Shown here: positions 11,640 through 21,256 of the stretch, piece by piece
Numbering within the stretch: the first letter of the stretch is position 1
Layout: each line of letters starts with the position of its first letter
Notes under the pieces: model-generated
Databases searched by the model: none
What the model saw: only the letters and a program-made list of their open reading frames with translations
Told to the model about the DNA's origin: nothing
Origin: Anadara kagoshimensis
Lineage: Eukaryota; Mollusca; Bivalvia; Arcoida; Arcidae
Assembly (NCBI GenBank): GCA_021292105.1
Contig: CM037870.1
Span: 47,236,508-47,300,507, forward strand
Direction: 5' to 3'
Length of the DNA: 64,000 nucleotides
Translations under genes and position numbers: made by a program

Positions 11640-12579
11640 TGACCCACGGTCATGATCAGATCGGCCAGCTGATGCCATCACAAAAGAAATTGTCACGTCT
11701 GTGAGACCCTCATCATGAATGATCGTCGAATTAGGATTGATGACATAGCTAGGGAGTGTGACATTTCACATTTTCAAGCCTTGAATACATATCCACGAGC
11801 ATCTTGGGATGTGAAAAGTATCCGCAAGATGGGTCCCTAGAAATCGCATCCAAAGACTCCAGTCAAGTCGGGAGCTTCTTGGCATTCATAATGATAGCCC
11901 GAAGAGCTTCCATTTACGTTTAGTAACTGGTGATGAAACATGGATTCATCATTCACCGGGGACCCAGAAACCAAAAAAAAGTCCACACAATGGAAGCACC
12001 CTGGCTCCACCCCACCAAAGAAATTCAAAACCCAACCATCAGCTGACAAAGTCATGGCCACTGTGTTTTGGGATTCTAAGGGTGTTCTGTTAATCAATTA
12101 TAAACCTGCTGGAATCTCCATCACTGGGGCTTACTATGCTGATCTAATGAAGCAGCTGAAAGCTGCTATTAAATTAAAAAGGAGGGGGAAGTTGAGCCGA
12201 GGGGTATTGCTTCTTCACGACAATGCTCCTGTGCACAAGTCAAGGATTGCACAAGCAGCCATTCGTGAATGCAAGTTCGAACAACTTAATCACCCACCCT
12301 ACAGTCCCGATTTGGCATCCAGTGATTATTTCCTATTTAGAAATTTGAAGTAAATTTACGGGGAATCAGATTTCCTGATGATGATGGACTTAAGGCTGCC
12401 ACAGAGGCATGGTTTCAGGACCTAACCAAAGACTTCTAATTCAAAGGTATAGACAGTCTGAAAAAAGTGGGCTAAGTGCATTGGGGTAATTGGAGACTAT
12501 ATAGAAAAATAATAATAAAATGTATGGTTTGTTGCGGCAATATATACCCCGTTCTATGAACTTTTTGACCTCCCCTTGT
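11640..12579 (+). pseudogene. decayed mariner transposon
   Basis: Mariner-family cut-and-paste transposase with a D,D34D catalytic core. The intact part (11940-12353) has VMATVFWDSKGVLLINY with the first core D, then LLLHDNAPVHKS with the second, then HPPYSPDLASSDYFLF with the last. The N-terminal DNA-binding half (about 11640-11930) is recognisable only in pieces and is cut by stops and frameshifts. The 3' end runs to a mariner-like terminus with CTTTTTGACCTCCCC at about 12560. I did not find the matching left terminus. It is non-functional. Confidence 0.85.
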
Positions 12580-12584
12580 AGATA

Positions 12585-12842
12585 TGATGCCTCTATATCC
12601 AAAATTACCCTGGGTATATTTTACATCCCATAGTTCAATGTTCCGTTAACTCTAAATTTTGATTACACCCGCGGGTATAGATAGCTAGATGTAGGAGGAA
12701 CCGGTACCCTTCCAGAACACCCGATCTCACTTCCTCGGTGGAAGTTCGCATGTTTGACTTAATTTACCACTTTTCAAAATTTTTGCTAAAATGCTTTAGG
12801 ATTGTGATTTTGACATGGATTGGTATGTTTGTATTTGATTAC
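12585..12842 (+). repeat. retroposon family B, longer copy
   Basis: Begins with the upstream block of the family (CTCTATATCCAAAATTACCC, then GGGTATATTTTACATCCCATAG) and continues into the common 3' core ending GACATGGATTGGTATGTTTG. The block order matches the full-length copies at 46972-47332 and 63003-63372. Confidence 0.7.
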
Positions 12843-13216
12843 TTTATAGTAGTTTGTTTCCACCGTATCTAATTGATTTACCCGAAATGCCCGGATGTCT
12901 GGAACCGAGAATCTCTAAGGCAATTTTCACGATCTGACACTACCAGGAGATTTTATGACCAGTCACACCTAATCCTTAGTCCAATGATTGAGACCAATAA
13001 TAGAATACTTCCAAGTGTCTGGGAGGTCGCGGGATCAACTAAATCGAAAGCAATGACTAATTAATATATGTTTCACGATTACAGCGACACATAATACTGA
13101 TATATTACCAATTTCATGTAATCACACAATCACACATTGGTCCCCGCTGCTGAGATTAAAATTATTTAATTCACACGTCGATTTGCGTAGGTTTTAAGCT
13201 CGTATATAGGTGTATC

Positions 13217-15352
13217 ATGCACAACAGGTCACATTTGATTAAATCCAAAATGGAGCGACAATACATTTGGATAATTGGTCTTGTTTTCTTTGCCACAATC
13301 TTATTAAATCCTTTAACCCGACAAAACGAAAACGTTTCAGATAGAACGTCAGATATGCCTGGTTTGAAACAACATCATGCTGCATCAAAACACAAAACAA
13401 TGGATTGGATGGATTTTCTATTCCGCGAGAACAGCGAAACTTACCACAAAACAAAAAGCATAACTGCAGATATTGTGACTTCAGGTAACTACGACATTAA
13501 TGATAAGTTTAGAAATTCCTTGAAGAACAACATCGATAGTCCTAGTTCCAGAATTCGTAGACAAGGATTGAGACCAGATTTCAAAGTGAGGGATCCGTGT
13601 GACGGATTTACTTACGGAACGTGCGATTTTAATGAAGGCAATTTAATTAAAACTTGTTTTTGTGACGACCTTTGTATACGTTACAATGATTGCTGCGAGT
13701 CCGTCAATAAAACCGTACCTGAACAATCGAAGACGTCTGCAGACAATAGAAATGGCAACACGGACCTTTTCCAGTACATAAGCTGTGAGTTTGTCAAAAT
13801 TCCCAACACATATGTTGTGACAGACCAAGGCTTTTTTATGGTAACGAGTTGTCCTGATAATTTTTCTGGAAATAAAGACTTTCGAAGAAAATGTGAAGAA
13901 ATCAAAAACATTAATGTGCCTGTCACAGACCTTAATGGCGTAACTTACCGAAATGTTTACTGTGCGTTGTGTCACGGCATCAACAACTACCAGTATTGGA
14001 CTATCATAATAACAACCAGTAGTTGCTCATTTCAAAAACTTATTGATTATTATTATGACACAGCTGCAGGTACAAAGGAAGTGATCGACATCAAAGATTG
14101 TCCTGTATTTTACGTGCCCCCGTCAGTGGTTGCAGACGACAAACAAAGGTTTCCAAGATATTGTTTCAAGCAGCGTGGGGCCCTTTTTGTGCATAACAAG
14201 AAAGAATGTGAGCGTTATTTGTCTCCAGTTCTCATGGATCACTCAGTATTACTTAGAAATCACAACTGTATGTATGGGCGTAATTTTTACAAATGCTGGG
14301 ATCCCGTGGTCAACCCTTACACGCTGGAATTGGTTCAACCAACTAAAAGAGCGGACACGTATTTCTCTATGACCGTTATGTACGAATTTGAATTTTCAAA
14401 TGACAGAGATGTAGATTGTTTTTCAGACACAATTTACGGGATATCTCAGGTTTGTTTTAGTATATATATCTTTGCGTAAATTGGACGTTCTGCTATATCG
14501 CATTATATTTGTACCCCTCCTTTAACAACAGGGACCAGTTTCATAATACAAGTCAAATATACCAATCCATGTCAAAATCACAATCCCAAAGCATTTTTAT
14601 ATTGTATTGTGAAACTGGTCCTGTGATTTTAACAGAACAAGTGGTTTGATTTCGTATTGAAACCCACGTTTTAAATTGAAACATGAAAATTGCAGTACTG
14701 GCAAAAAGGAAACCAATTACTGTGAGCATGGCAAAACACAACAGCGATAAATAAATAGTAACACAGAGTCAGTATGGCTTAAAATAGACCCAATTTGACC
14801 ACCAAACCTTTATTGTTAATATTGTAATGACTGGCAAAGTCGGGAACTGTTTTTGTTTTGTCCGGACTAGGTTAAGTGAAAATCGTGTTTTGTCCGGTAT
14901 TCTAAGTTTGGTTCAGTATATGTATATTTTATTCTTCACTGTCAGTTTTAACACAGTATGTTCCATGTTAGTGTAAGGACTGAAGTCTAAAAAGAATAGA
15001 ATAATTTGTACAAATAGCCATAGAAACCAAAAACAAGCAAAAAACAAAATTAGAAAAATAAGATACAAGACACGAGATGAACACTTATTGGAACAACCGG
15101 AAGTTCCTACTTCGGACAGACATCGAACATAACGATTACATAGTATTTTCTGGTGCCGTAAAGAGCTTTAATAGGTCCATAACAATTGCACTTAGACCCT
15201 GAATACTAATTCAAACAATTTAACCATATTGGACCAAACCATGAACCAAACAGAGCTATAACATATTATTCATATTTTAAAAAAAAAAAAAAAAAAACTT
15301 TGGAAGAAATATAGCTTTGGACCACATATAGTTTGTGTAACCAACAGTTTAA

Positions 15353-15441
<89 letters not shown>

Positions 15442-17112
15442 ACTCCTACAACCTGTCAGCTATATTAGCGCTAATATTAATCTATATTTAAAAACATATT
15501 ACATATTGATGGGTCAACACCTTTGTTTTGTCCTTGGCGGCCATGTTGAATTGTATGCTATATAGATTTGACATTTGCAAAATGACGATTTTAACTTTAA
15601 AACTATTGTTTTTTTCCATTTTAGGAGATGTGGACGTGGAATAGATTTTGTGATGTCAAACAAATTCGGAACTTTTTCCTGAGTTACGAGATTAAGTTTG
15701 AGTACCATGGGTCTTTGACAATTGAGTCTCCAAAGACAGAGGTATTATTTAAAAGAGCTTTAGTCATGTACATCCTATCAATCTCACGCAATGTTTACCT
15801 TGGTGCTGGGAATTATAAAGGAGAGATGGCGTGCACTGATGATGTGAAGCAGAACAAAACCAACTGTTGTAATTTTAACATTATTCTAGATTTCTTTATT
15901 CATAAAAATTACACATCGAAAGAAATACGGCATTTAAAGTCAGCTATTGAAAACATGCAGTTTACTTACATAGAAAACGTAAAGAATACGACTGATACAC
16001 ATGTTATTTCGCGTTTAACAGAAAACAGCTACATATCCTGCGACGGAGATCAACAGATGGGCCTGGTTAAGTATGTCGATTTTACCAAAAATTTGTTCAC
16101 AAACATTTCAAGCGTTTTGAATGAAAGTTTGTTTGACAGACAAGAATCTGCAATACCAGAATCCAGTCATATTGAAACGGAAGTGACATCACATGATCAC
16201 TACAACGAAGGAACTCCATTCAAAATAATAAAATGGATAAAAAATTATCCTCAATCTGGTAACGCCTCTTTAATACCCAAAGACTCTGTTTCTAGATCAT
16301 TCAAGATTCATCAAATTCTGTTCATCGTAATATTTGTTGTAACAGGTGTTTCGTGTATTGCTTTAGTAATCACAATGTCGCTCTTTATGTATTCTGACAA
16401 CGGGAACAAAACCGACCTTTCTGTAACCATTTGTGTAAATGTTTGCGTTTCGTTTTTTATTGCCAGCTTACTCCTGATTTGCGGTATCTGGGCTACACAG
16501 ATACAGATACTTTGTTCCACAATAAGTGTCGCATTTCATTTTACTGTGTTATGTGGATTCCAGTGGATAACTCTTTACTCAGTCATTGTCATCAGACTGT
16601 TGATAAAATCCACACAGAATTCTGTACATGAATACGATCCTGATAAACTGTATACTAAAGCATACCTGTTTCGTGTAGGATATGGTATACCTTTAATTGT
16701 CGTTGCCTTTTGCGTGATAGTCGATTTTTTTCAATTCAAAGATTTTACGATAGGCTACGGTGATGGTTATTGTCAACCATCCCATTTTCCATTCAACATA
16801 ATGGTCTTGTCAGGCCCAATAACGTTATCTCTTTTCTTGGACATGGCTTTGTTGATACTATCGAAGATTCTGACATCCAGACGCCGTGCCTCTATTACGC
16901 CAATGGACACTCAAACAATGTCATCTTACATCATAAAGTATATTGTCATCTGTACACTTCTGGTGATAATTTGGTCATTTGGCATTTTCGTACAAGTAAA
17001 AAATAATGACAGTAAAATTTTGAAATATACCCAAATCATTCTGATTGGCTCACAAGGTTTTGTCATAAGTTTACCTCTACTGATCGGATTCAGACACCGT
17101 GTATTGACATAA
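13217..17112 (+). CDS. Secretin/Methuselah-like seven-transmembrane receptor with somatomedin-B-like domain
   Basis: Predicted plasma-membrane G-protein-coupled receptor, ligand unknown. Two exons, 13217-14449 and 15625-17112, join in phase 0 (CAG/GTTTGT donor, TTTTAG/GAG acceptor) into about 906 residues. A second start at 13250 gives a better signal peptide (IIGLVFFATILL). Residues 126-160 form a compact Cys-rich unit (Cys 128, 136, 147, 149, 153, 159, 160) ending in a YNDCC motif, as in somatomedin-B domains. More Cys-rich ectodomain follows. Seven hydrophobic helices start near residue 642. TM5-7 and the secretin-family-like pattern resemble Methuselah-like receptors. No GPS cleavage motif precedes TM1, so it is not a classic adhesion GPCR. 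The cytoplasmic tail is very short (FRHRVLT). The 1175-bp intron holds a foldback and a long TA repeat. Confidence 0.8.
14531..14625. repeat. short foldback element in the receptor intron
   Basis: The ends GGACCAGTTTCATAATACA and, reverse-complemented, GGACCAGTTTCACAATACA form inverted repeats of about 19 bp. Between them lies an inverted fragment of retroposon B (ACCAATCCATGTCAAAATCA). Confidence 0.65.
15354..15437. repeat. TA dinucleotide microsatellite
   Basis: An almost pure (TA)n tract of about 84 bases with one phase slip, in the receptor intron. Confidence 0.95.
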
Positions 17113-18281
17113 AACCCGTATATATTTAAATAAAAATGACAGTAAAAAGTGCAATATACCCATTTCATTTTAATTGACTCACAAGGGTTTGTCATAAGTT
17201 CGCCTCTACTAATCGGATTAAGAAACTTACCATTGTATACTTAGATTCGCGATATCTTACATATAGGACGCGTCTAAATTCGGGGTTTTCATTGTTAGTA
17301 ATCCCGATGTTTGCATCACATTTTTGTTGAATATCTGTTTTGTTTAGATATAGTTTGGTGACACTGGCTTTTGTTATATAAAACGCATGTGTCGTATTTA
17401 ATCATTCAATAATAATTTTCATTTCAATTATCCGATTAAAATTAACAAATATTATCTCATTAATTTCTCATTAATCTTCACCTCCCTGGTGGAAGTTCAC
17501 GTGTTGAATTCAAATTGCCAGTTTCAAAGTTTTTAGTTTACTTTGGGATTGTGATTTGTAAAAGGATTGGTATGTTTGGTTCGATGGTTTGATTTTGACA
17601 GCTAAGATTAGTTTTTTGGGATGTAACGGATGCTAGTTTTTCGAAGTAACCATACTGCAACCATTGCATTAATTTGTTCAAAACCGTGTAAAGGAATTTT
17701 TTTCAATATATGTTTAACTTTTACTTTGGTCATGACGTAATGGTTGAAGATATAACGTCGTAGATGGAATCATGTTGGATACCTATTTGTATAAGTAATG
17801 CTTCATTCTTTAGATGATCAACATCATTATGGACATACATGTGATGTCAAAATTGTATCTAATGGCGTGACAAAGTATATGCATTAATTCAATAATAATA
17901 TTGTTACTGAACCCGTTTAAATTCTGTGGCCGTTTCGGAATAAAATTCTGAATCGGTAGCTTCAAACGAAAACCGTGAGAATACAAATATTTTTAAGATT
18001 TTGAAATGAGATAAGTCGGACCAAAATGTATCGTACCAAAGCCAGCTAGACAACACGTGGTTCTGTATCATGTATTAAACAGCCATATATTTGAAAAATA
18101 GAGACAGACATGTGATTAAAGCATTAACATTTTGAACACATGCATTCTTTTTGTCTTTTGAATCACTCTAACCATAGCAAAATAAAGTATAGAATTTTAG
18201 ATACAGCCGATATATATATAGGCGGTCTAAAATCAAATACTATGCTCTCTCGTATAGCATACGGTCCTGCAGTTGTTTGAA
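17113..18281. other. receptor 3' flank, no gene recognised
   Basis: A diverged tandem duplicate of the receptor's last about 100 bases follows the stop: the block around AAATGACAGTAAAA...TACCCA...CACAAGG...GTCATAAGTT...CCTCTACT...TCGGATT at 16998-17095 recurs at 17133-17225. After that come the B copy and AT-rich sequence with no recognised gene. Confidence 0.6.
17478..17590 (+). repeat. retroposon family B, truncated copy
   Basis: Contains CTCCCTGGTGGAAGTTCACG, CCAGTTTCAAAGTTTTTAG and GGGATTGTGATTTG, ending GGATTGGTATGTTTGG. Only the 3' core is present. Confidence 0.75.
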
Positions 18282-18623
18282 ATTGAGTTAACTAATGGTG
18301 TTAAAATGTCCCAGTCAAGAATATTTCACTTATTTCGAGACGTCACCAGCTTAGGCAAAGGTACAGAAATTTTGCCCGTGCGTTGCGTTGATGACATTAA
18401 GCAGCTGGGTTCTTTATCGTGCCAAGCTTACCGTGGCACGGGACCTCGTTTATTTTAAGTTTCCATGCGAAAGAACCGCGACTTTCATTTCGTAATGCCG
18501 AATGCTATGAGAAAGAACAGTCACTACCCACTTCTAATTCTTGGATGAGACCTGGTCGGGGTTCGAAACCACGACCTCCCACTCACGGAGCGAGCACTCT
18601 ACCAATCTGAGCTACCGCAGTGA
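18282..18623 (-). mobile_element. tRNA-derived SINE family A, copy 1
   Basis: On the minus strand the head reads like a tRNA gene with A box (TAGCTCAGATTGGTAGAGTG) and B box (TGGTTTCGAACCCC). The body contains a CGAAATGAAAG stretch and a 3' part with TGGTGACGTCTCG and GAAATATTCTTGAC. Other copies are at 19047-19373, 31536-31822 and 42150-42381, plus headless pieces such as 30711-30905. Confidence 0.75.
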
Positions 18624-18643
18624 TCTGTTTGGGATTGAGATAA

Positions 18644-18882
18644 GGTACCAGTTTTACAATTATTTCTTACTAAGATTTTCCTTATCTTAAAAGCAAGTTT
18701 TTGCAAGGTTATTTTGGAACTAAGAATAAACATTTTTGTCAAAATTTAATAGAAATGTCTTAAGATTAATATAATCTTTAAAATGGCACCTTAAATTCCT
18801 CAATATCTGCACCATTAATAAAATTATAAAAGTTTTAAATTTGTCAGATTTAAGTTTAGGGAAATCATGTGAAACTTGGACT
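18644..18882. mobile_element. MITE family with TTTCACAATTATTCCTTA-like ends
   Basis: The left end (ACCAGTTTTACAATTATTTC) and the reverse-complemented right end (CTAGTCCAAGTTTCACATGA) are imperfect inverted repeats. The same layout occurs at 45288-45553, with internal motifs such as CAGATTTAAGTT shared. Non-coding. Confidence 0.55.
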
Positions 18883-19046
18883 AGATGTTCTGAAAGGATA
18901 AACTTCTTCTAGTAACACCCATCGTGTCTCAATAGACATTGTTTATCGTGATATAATATTTGAAAAGTTGCATTTATTATTTTTACATAAAATGTATTTT
19001 GTTGGAAACGGTACACATTAAAACAAAAATGCCAAAAATACCATGT

Positions 19047-19373
19047 ATGGAGTTGAGTTAAGTTGAGCAATAGTGGTTAACAACCCAGTCAAGAATATTT
19101 TACTTATATCGAGACGTCGCCAGCTATAGAGGAATATGTAGAAATTTTGCCTGTGCGTTGAGCTGGCATTATGCAGCAGGGTTCTTTATCGTATCTCGTT
19201 TATTTAAAGTTCCCATCCGAAAGAACTGTTACTTTCATTTCGTAATGCCGAGTGCTTGAAGAAAAAAACAGTCATTACCCACTTTTAAGTCATGGCCTAG
19301 ACCCTGTCGGGGTTCTAACCAACGTCCTTCCACTTACGGAGCGAGCACTTCACCAACTGAGCTACCGCAGTGG
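19047..19373 (-). mobile_element. tRNA-derived SINE family A, copy 2
   Basis: Same head (GTAGCTCAGTTGGTGAAGTG on the minus strand) and body as copy 1. It ends about 50 bases before the Polinton-like element starts. Confidence 0.75.
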
Positions 19374-19465
19374 TCACCATGCGAGGAGGTAAAAACAACA
19401 TGAACTCGATAATAAACAATACAGTAGTGGGGAAAGAGTATTATAGGGGGGGTTTGGAGCAAAAT

Positions 19466-19519
19466 TGCACGGCTACCCTCCGCTGCACGGCTGCACGGCC
19501 TACCCCCCACTGCACGGCC
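19466..19519. repeat. four TGCACGGC boxes near the left terminus
   Basis: TGCACGGC occurs at 19466, 19484, 19492 and 19511 in an otherwise C/G-rich block, and the mirror set is in the right TIR (about 26208-26261). Clustered subterminal repeats of this kind often bind transposition or replication proteins. That role is inferred here. Confidence 0.6.
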
Positions 19520-19696
19520 TTTTGTTAGAGAATTCATCACCTGTTGTTCTCGTAACGTAGGTGTTCCGCGTCACATCTGCTCCTTGTGCGACCAATTAGA
19601 TTTCTTTAATTCTTATTCATTTAAATATTGATTTCCATATATGGACCCAATGCATCACTCTATTGTATGAGAATTAATTCATAATACGCGGTTTGG

Positions 19697-19703
19697 TATA
19701 AAT
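19697..19703 (+). promoter_or_regulatory. TATA box of the left TIR promoter
   Basis: TATAAAT followed by a CCAAT motif at 19707, about 125 bases before the micro-ORF. The same block is conserved in the right TIR (26024-26030, minus), so each TIR seems to carry the same inward promoter. Confidence 0.5.
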
Positions 19704-19824
19704 GGACCAATCAGCGATGAACGCATTGGATCTGTTCGCATTCATATAATATTGTGTAAGCATTATCTCGTCACTTTAAGCGCAATTCTTGCTTATGTTC
19801 GGACGTTTATATTTTAAAACTTAT

Positions 19825-19902
19825 ATGGACGATTTAGACGAAGGGAATTTTGAAAAAGAAATTGATCATTTGTGCGAGCTGTTTAAAAGATTGCATTTAT
19901 AG
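19825..19902 (+). CDS. 25-residue micro-ORF in the left TIR
   Basis: A short acidic peptide starting MDDLDEGNFEKEIDHLCEL, with stop at 19900-19902, five bases before the start codon of the BIR-like protein. The copy in the right TIR (25826-25903) has the same first 19 residues. Five of the seven differing sense codons are synonymous. This suggests selection on the peptide or on its uORF role, although the numbers are small. It could be an upstream ORF controlling the next start, or a separate micropeptide. No known family. Confidence 0.5.
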   Translation: MDDLDEGNFEKEIDHLCELFKRLHL

Positions 19903-19907
19903 CAGGT

Positions 19908-20237
19908 ATGGATTCAGTAATTCTTAAAAAATATATGAACTTTGAAGATAGACTAGAGACATTAAAACATTTGTTTTCGGAATCTCAAAGTTATGAATTG
20001 GCACGAACAGGTTTTTATTTTGATACATTGAAGAATTGTTTAGTGTGTTTTTGTTGTAACTACATTGCGGAAAAAATTGAAGATACTGAAAGACATTCTC
20101 TAAGTTGTATATATTTAAATATGACTGGACAAAATTATCAAAGGATGGAGATTGATCAAGAAAAATGTACTTGTGGTGAACGCGCCGATCATGAATGGGT
20201 ATGCGATGACTGGTGGGAAGATATGGAAGAATTCTGA
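19908..20237 (+). CDS. BIR-like (inhibitor-of-apoptosis type) small zinc protein
   Basis: 109 residues. The centre reads like a baculoviral IAP repeat: an R-L-E-T-L start (residues 15-19), LARTGFYF (31-38), then VCFCC with putative zinc ligands Cys47, Cys50, His63 and Cys67. In a classic BIR the spacing is C-x2-C-x16-H-x6-C. Here it is C-x2-C-x12-H-x3-C, so the domain is shortened and may bind zinc differently. A second Cys pair (CTCGE) and an acidic tail (WWEDMEEF) follow. The start codon lies in the TIR, and its first three residues are shared with the PC4-like protein of the other arm. BIR proteins block caspases or regulate cell division. No RING domain is present. An anti-death role in the host is plausible but inferred. 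Confidence 0.6.
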   Translation: MDSVILKKYMNFEDRLETLKHLFSESQSYELARTGFYFDTLKNCLVCFCCNYIAEKIEDTERHSLSCIYLNMTGQNYQRMEIDQEKCTCGERADHEWVCDDWWEDMEEF

Positions 20238-20264
20238 AGTAAAACTGTTCATTTTATTTTACAG

Positions 20265-20510
20265 AACAAAATGGCTCAACGTCAAATCGAGCTGAGTAAA
20301 ATTCCAGATTGTCTGTTTACCGCAGTGGATAAAAACTATATATCGGTTCAAATATCGCCTAAAGTTAGTGTGGAAATCTTTAAAAAAGGACCAAATGTAA
20401 AAATGCGACTGAGGAAATCCGGCATTAGTATGATGTTAGATTTTGACACTTTTGAAGCATTGTGTGATATGAAATATGCGATTTTGACATGTAAGTCAAT
20501 GATAGAATGA
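20265..20510 (+). CDS. unknown 79-residue protein, possibly PC4-like fold
   Basis: Coding from ATG 20271 to 20510. The C-terminal half (VSVEIFKKG, then VKMRLRKSGISM, then an alpha-helical end) has the strand-strand-GIS-helix order of PC4 ssDNA-binding domains, but the match is weak. A pyrimidine-rich splice-acceptor-like sequence (TTTTATTTTACAG) ends at 20264, six bases before the ATG. The ORF may thus be expressed by splicing from the TIR leader. No recognised family. Confidence 0.5.
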   Translation, partial: NKMAQRQIELSKIPDCLFTAVDKNYISVQISPKVSVEIFKKGPNVKMRLRKSGISMMLDFDTFEALCDMKYAILTCKSMIE

Positions 20511-20528
20511 CTTATTCCTATATTGTAG

Positions 20529-20933
20529 ACTATAAGGATGGAAGCCGGACGTAATCTAGTCAGTTTAAGCCAGTTGGAAGATACGTTAAATTTAGCTTAT
20601 GCATTCCATATGAAAGAAGAAATAAATCTTAAAGCAAAGGACTTATGTTATGCATGCCAGTGCAATTTTAATGAAGCTCACGATTGTTCGGATTTTAAAA
20701 ATAAAGTGGAACTTTACTTCAACTCAACATTGAAAGAACTGGACGACTTCAATGTTATAACACTTTGGAAAACATTATCTGCATATATCATTTCGGAATC
20801 AGATACGTTTTATCGCCAAAAATATTTGTGTAAAGACTGGAGAGAAACTAGTTTGAAAACTGTGAAATGGGAAACTAAATTAAAATCATTAATTGTAAAA
20901 ATGTATCAATTAGAAAAAAGATTATGTATATAA
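20529..20933 (+). CDS. unknown 131-residue protein
   Basis: Coding from ATG 20538 to 20933. Mostly predicted helix with a small Cys/His cluster (LCYACQCNFNEAHDC, about residues 36-50) and a lysine-rich C terminus (LKSLIVKMYQLEKRL). Again an acceptor-like TATTGTAG ends at 20528, just before the start. It is the last left-arm gene and converges on the integrase. I recognise no homologue. Confidence 0.5.
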   Translation, partial: TIRMEAGRNLVSLSQLEDTLNLAYAFHMKEEINLKAKDLCYACQCNFNEAHDCSDFKNKVELYFNSTLKELDDFNVITLWKTLSAYIISESDTFYRQKYLCKDWRETSLKTVKWETKLKSLIVKMYQLEKRLCI

Positions 20934-21256
20934 ATATTACTCAAAGTATATAAAGTGCAAGTATATTTTTTGTTGTTGTTGTTATTTCTATCATGTTCCT
21001 TCAGTGAATAGAATCCCATCACAGTTTAACTAGTACTAGGTTCGAATCCTATTTTTCACAGCCCTGTCTACTTTTAACACAAAAGTACCTTGTCAATAGA
21101 GAGAACAAATCGTTTGTACATAGAGTTCGAATCCGACCACAGAATTTTAGAGTAGGTAAATAAATAACAAACGCAAAAAGTAAACTAAAACTAATCGTTT
21201 TTATTCATTTTTTGAAATATATATTTACAAATAATATGCATGGATATATATAAAAA
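20934..21256. other. convergence region between the two arms
   Basis: Holds the ends of both transcription units. A minus-strand AATAAA at 21200-21205 could serve the right-arm transcripts. Two tRNA T-arm-like GTTCGAATCC motifs occur at about 21050 and 21125, but no full cloverleaf could be folded by eye. Confidence 0.5.

Larger units (their letters stand above)
19423..19917 (+). repeat. left terminal inverted repeat
   Basis: Aligns with the reverse complement of 25807-26304 over its whole length, with scattered substitutions and a few indels. It contains a GC-rich outer part, a TATA box, a micro-ORF and the start codon of the first protein. Homology stops exactly after ATGGATTCAG. Confidence 0.93.

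Noticed and set aside
18530-19373. tRNA genes at the SINE A heads
   Set aside because: The A and B boxes are present but the anticodon and acceptor stems do not pair, and the same long body follows each one.
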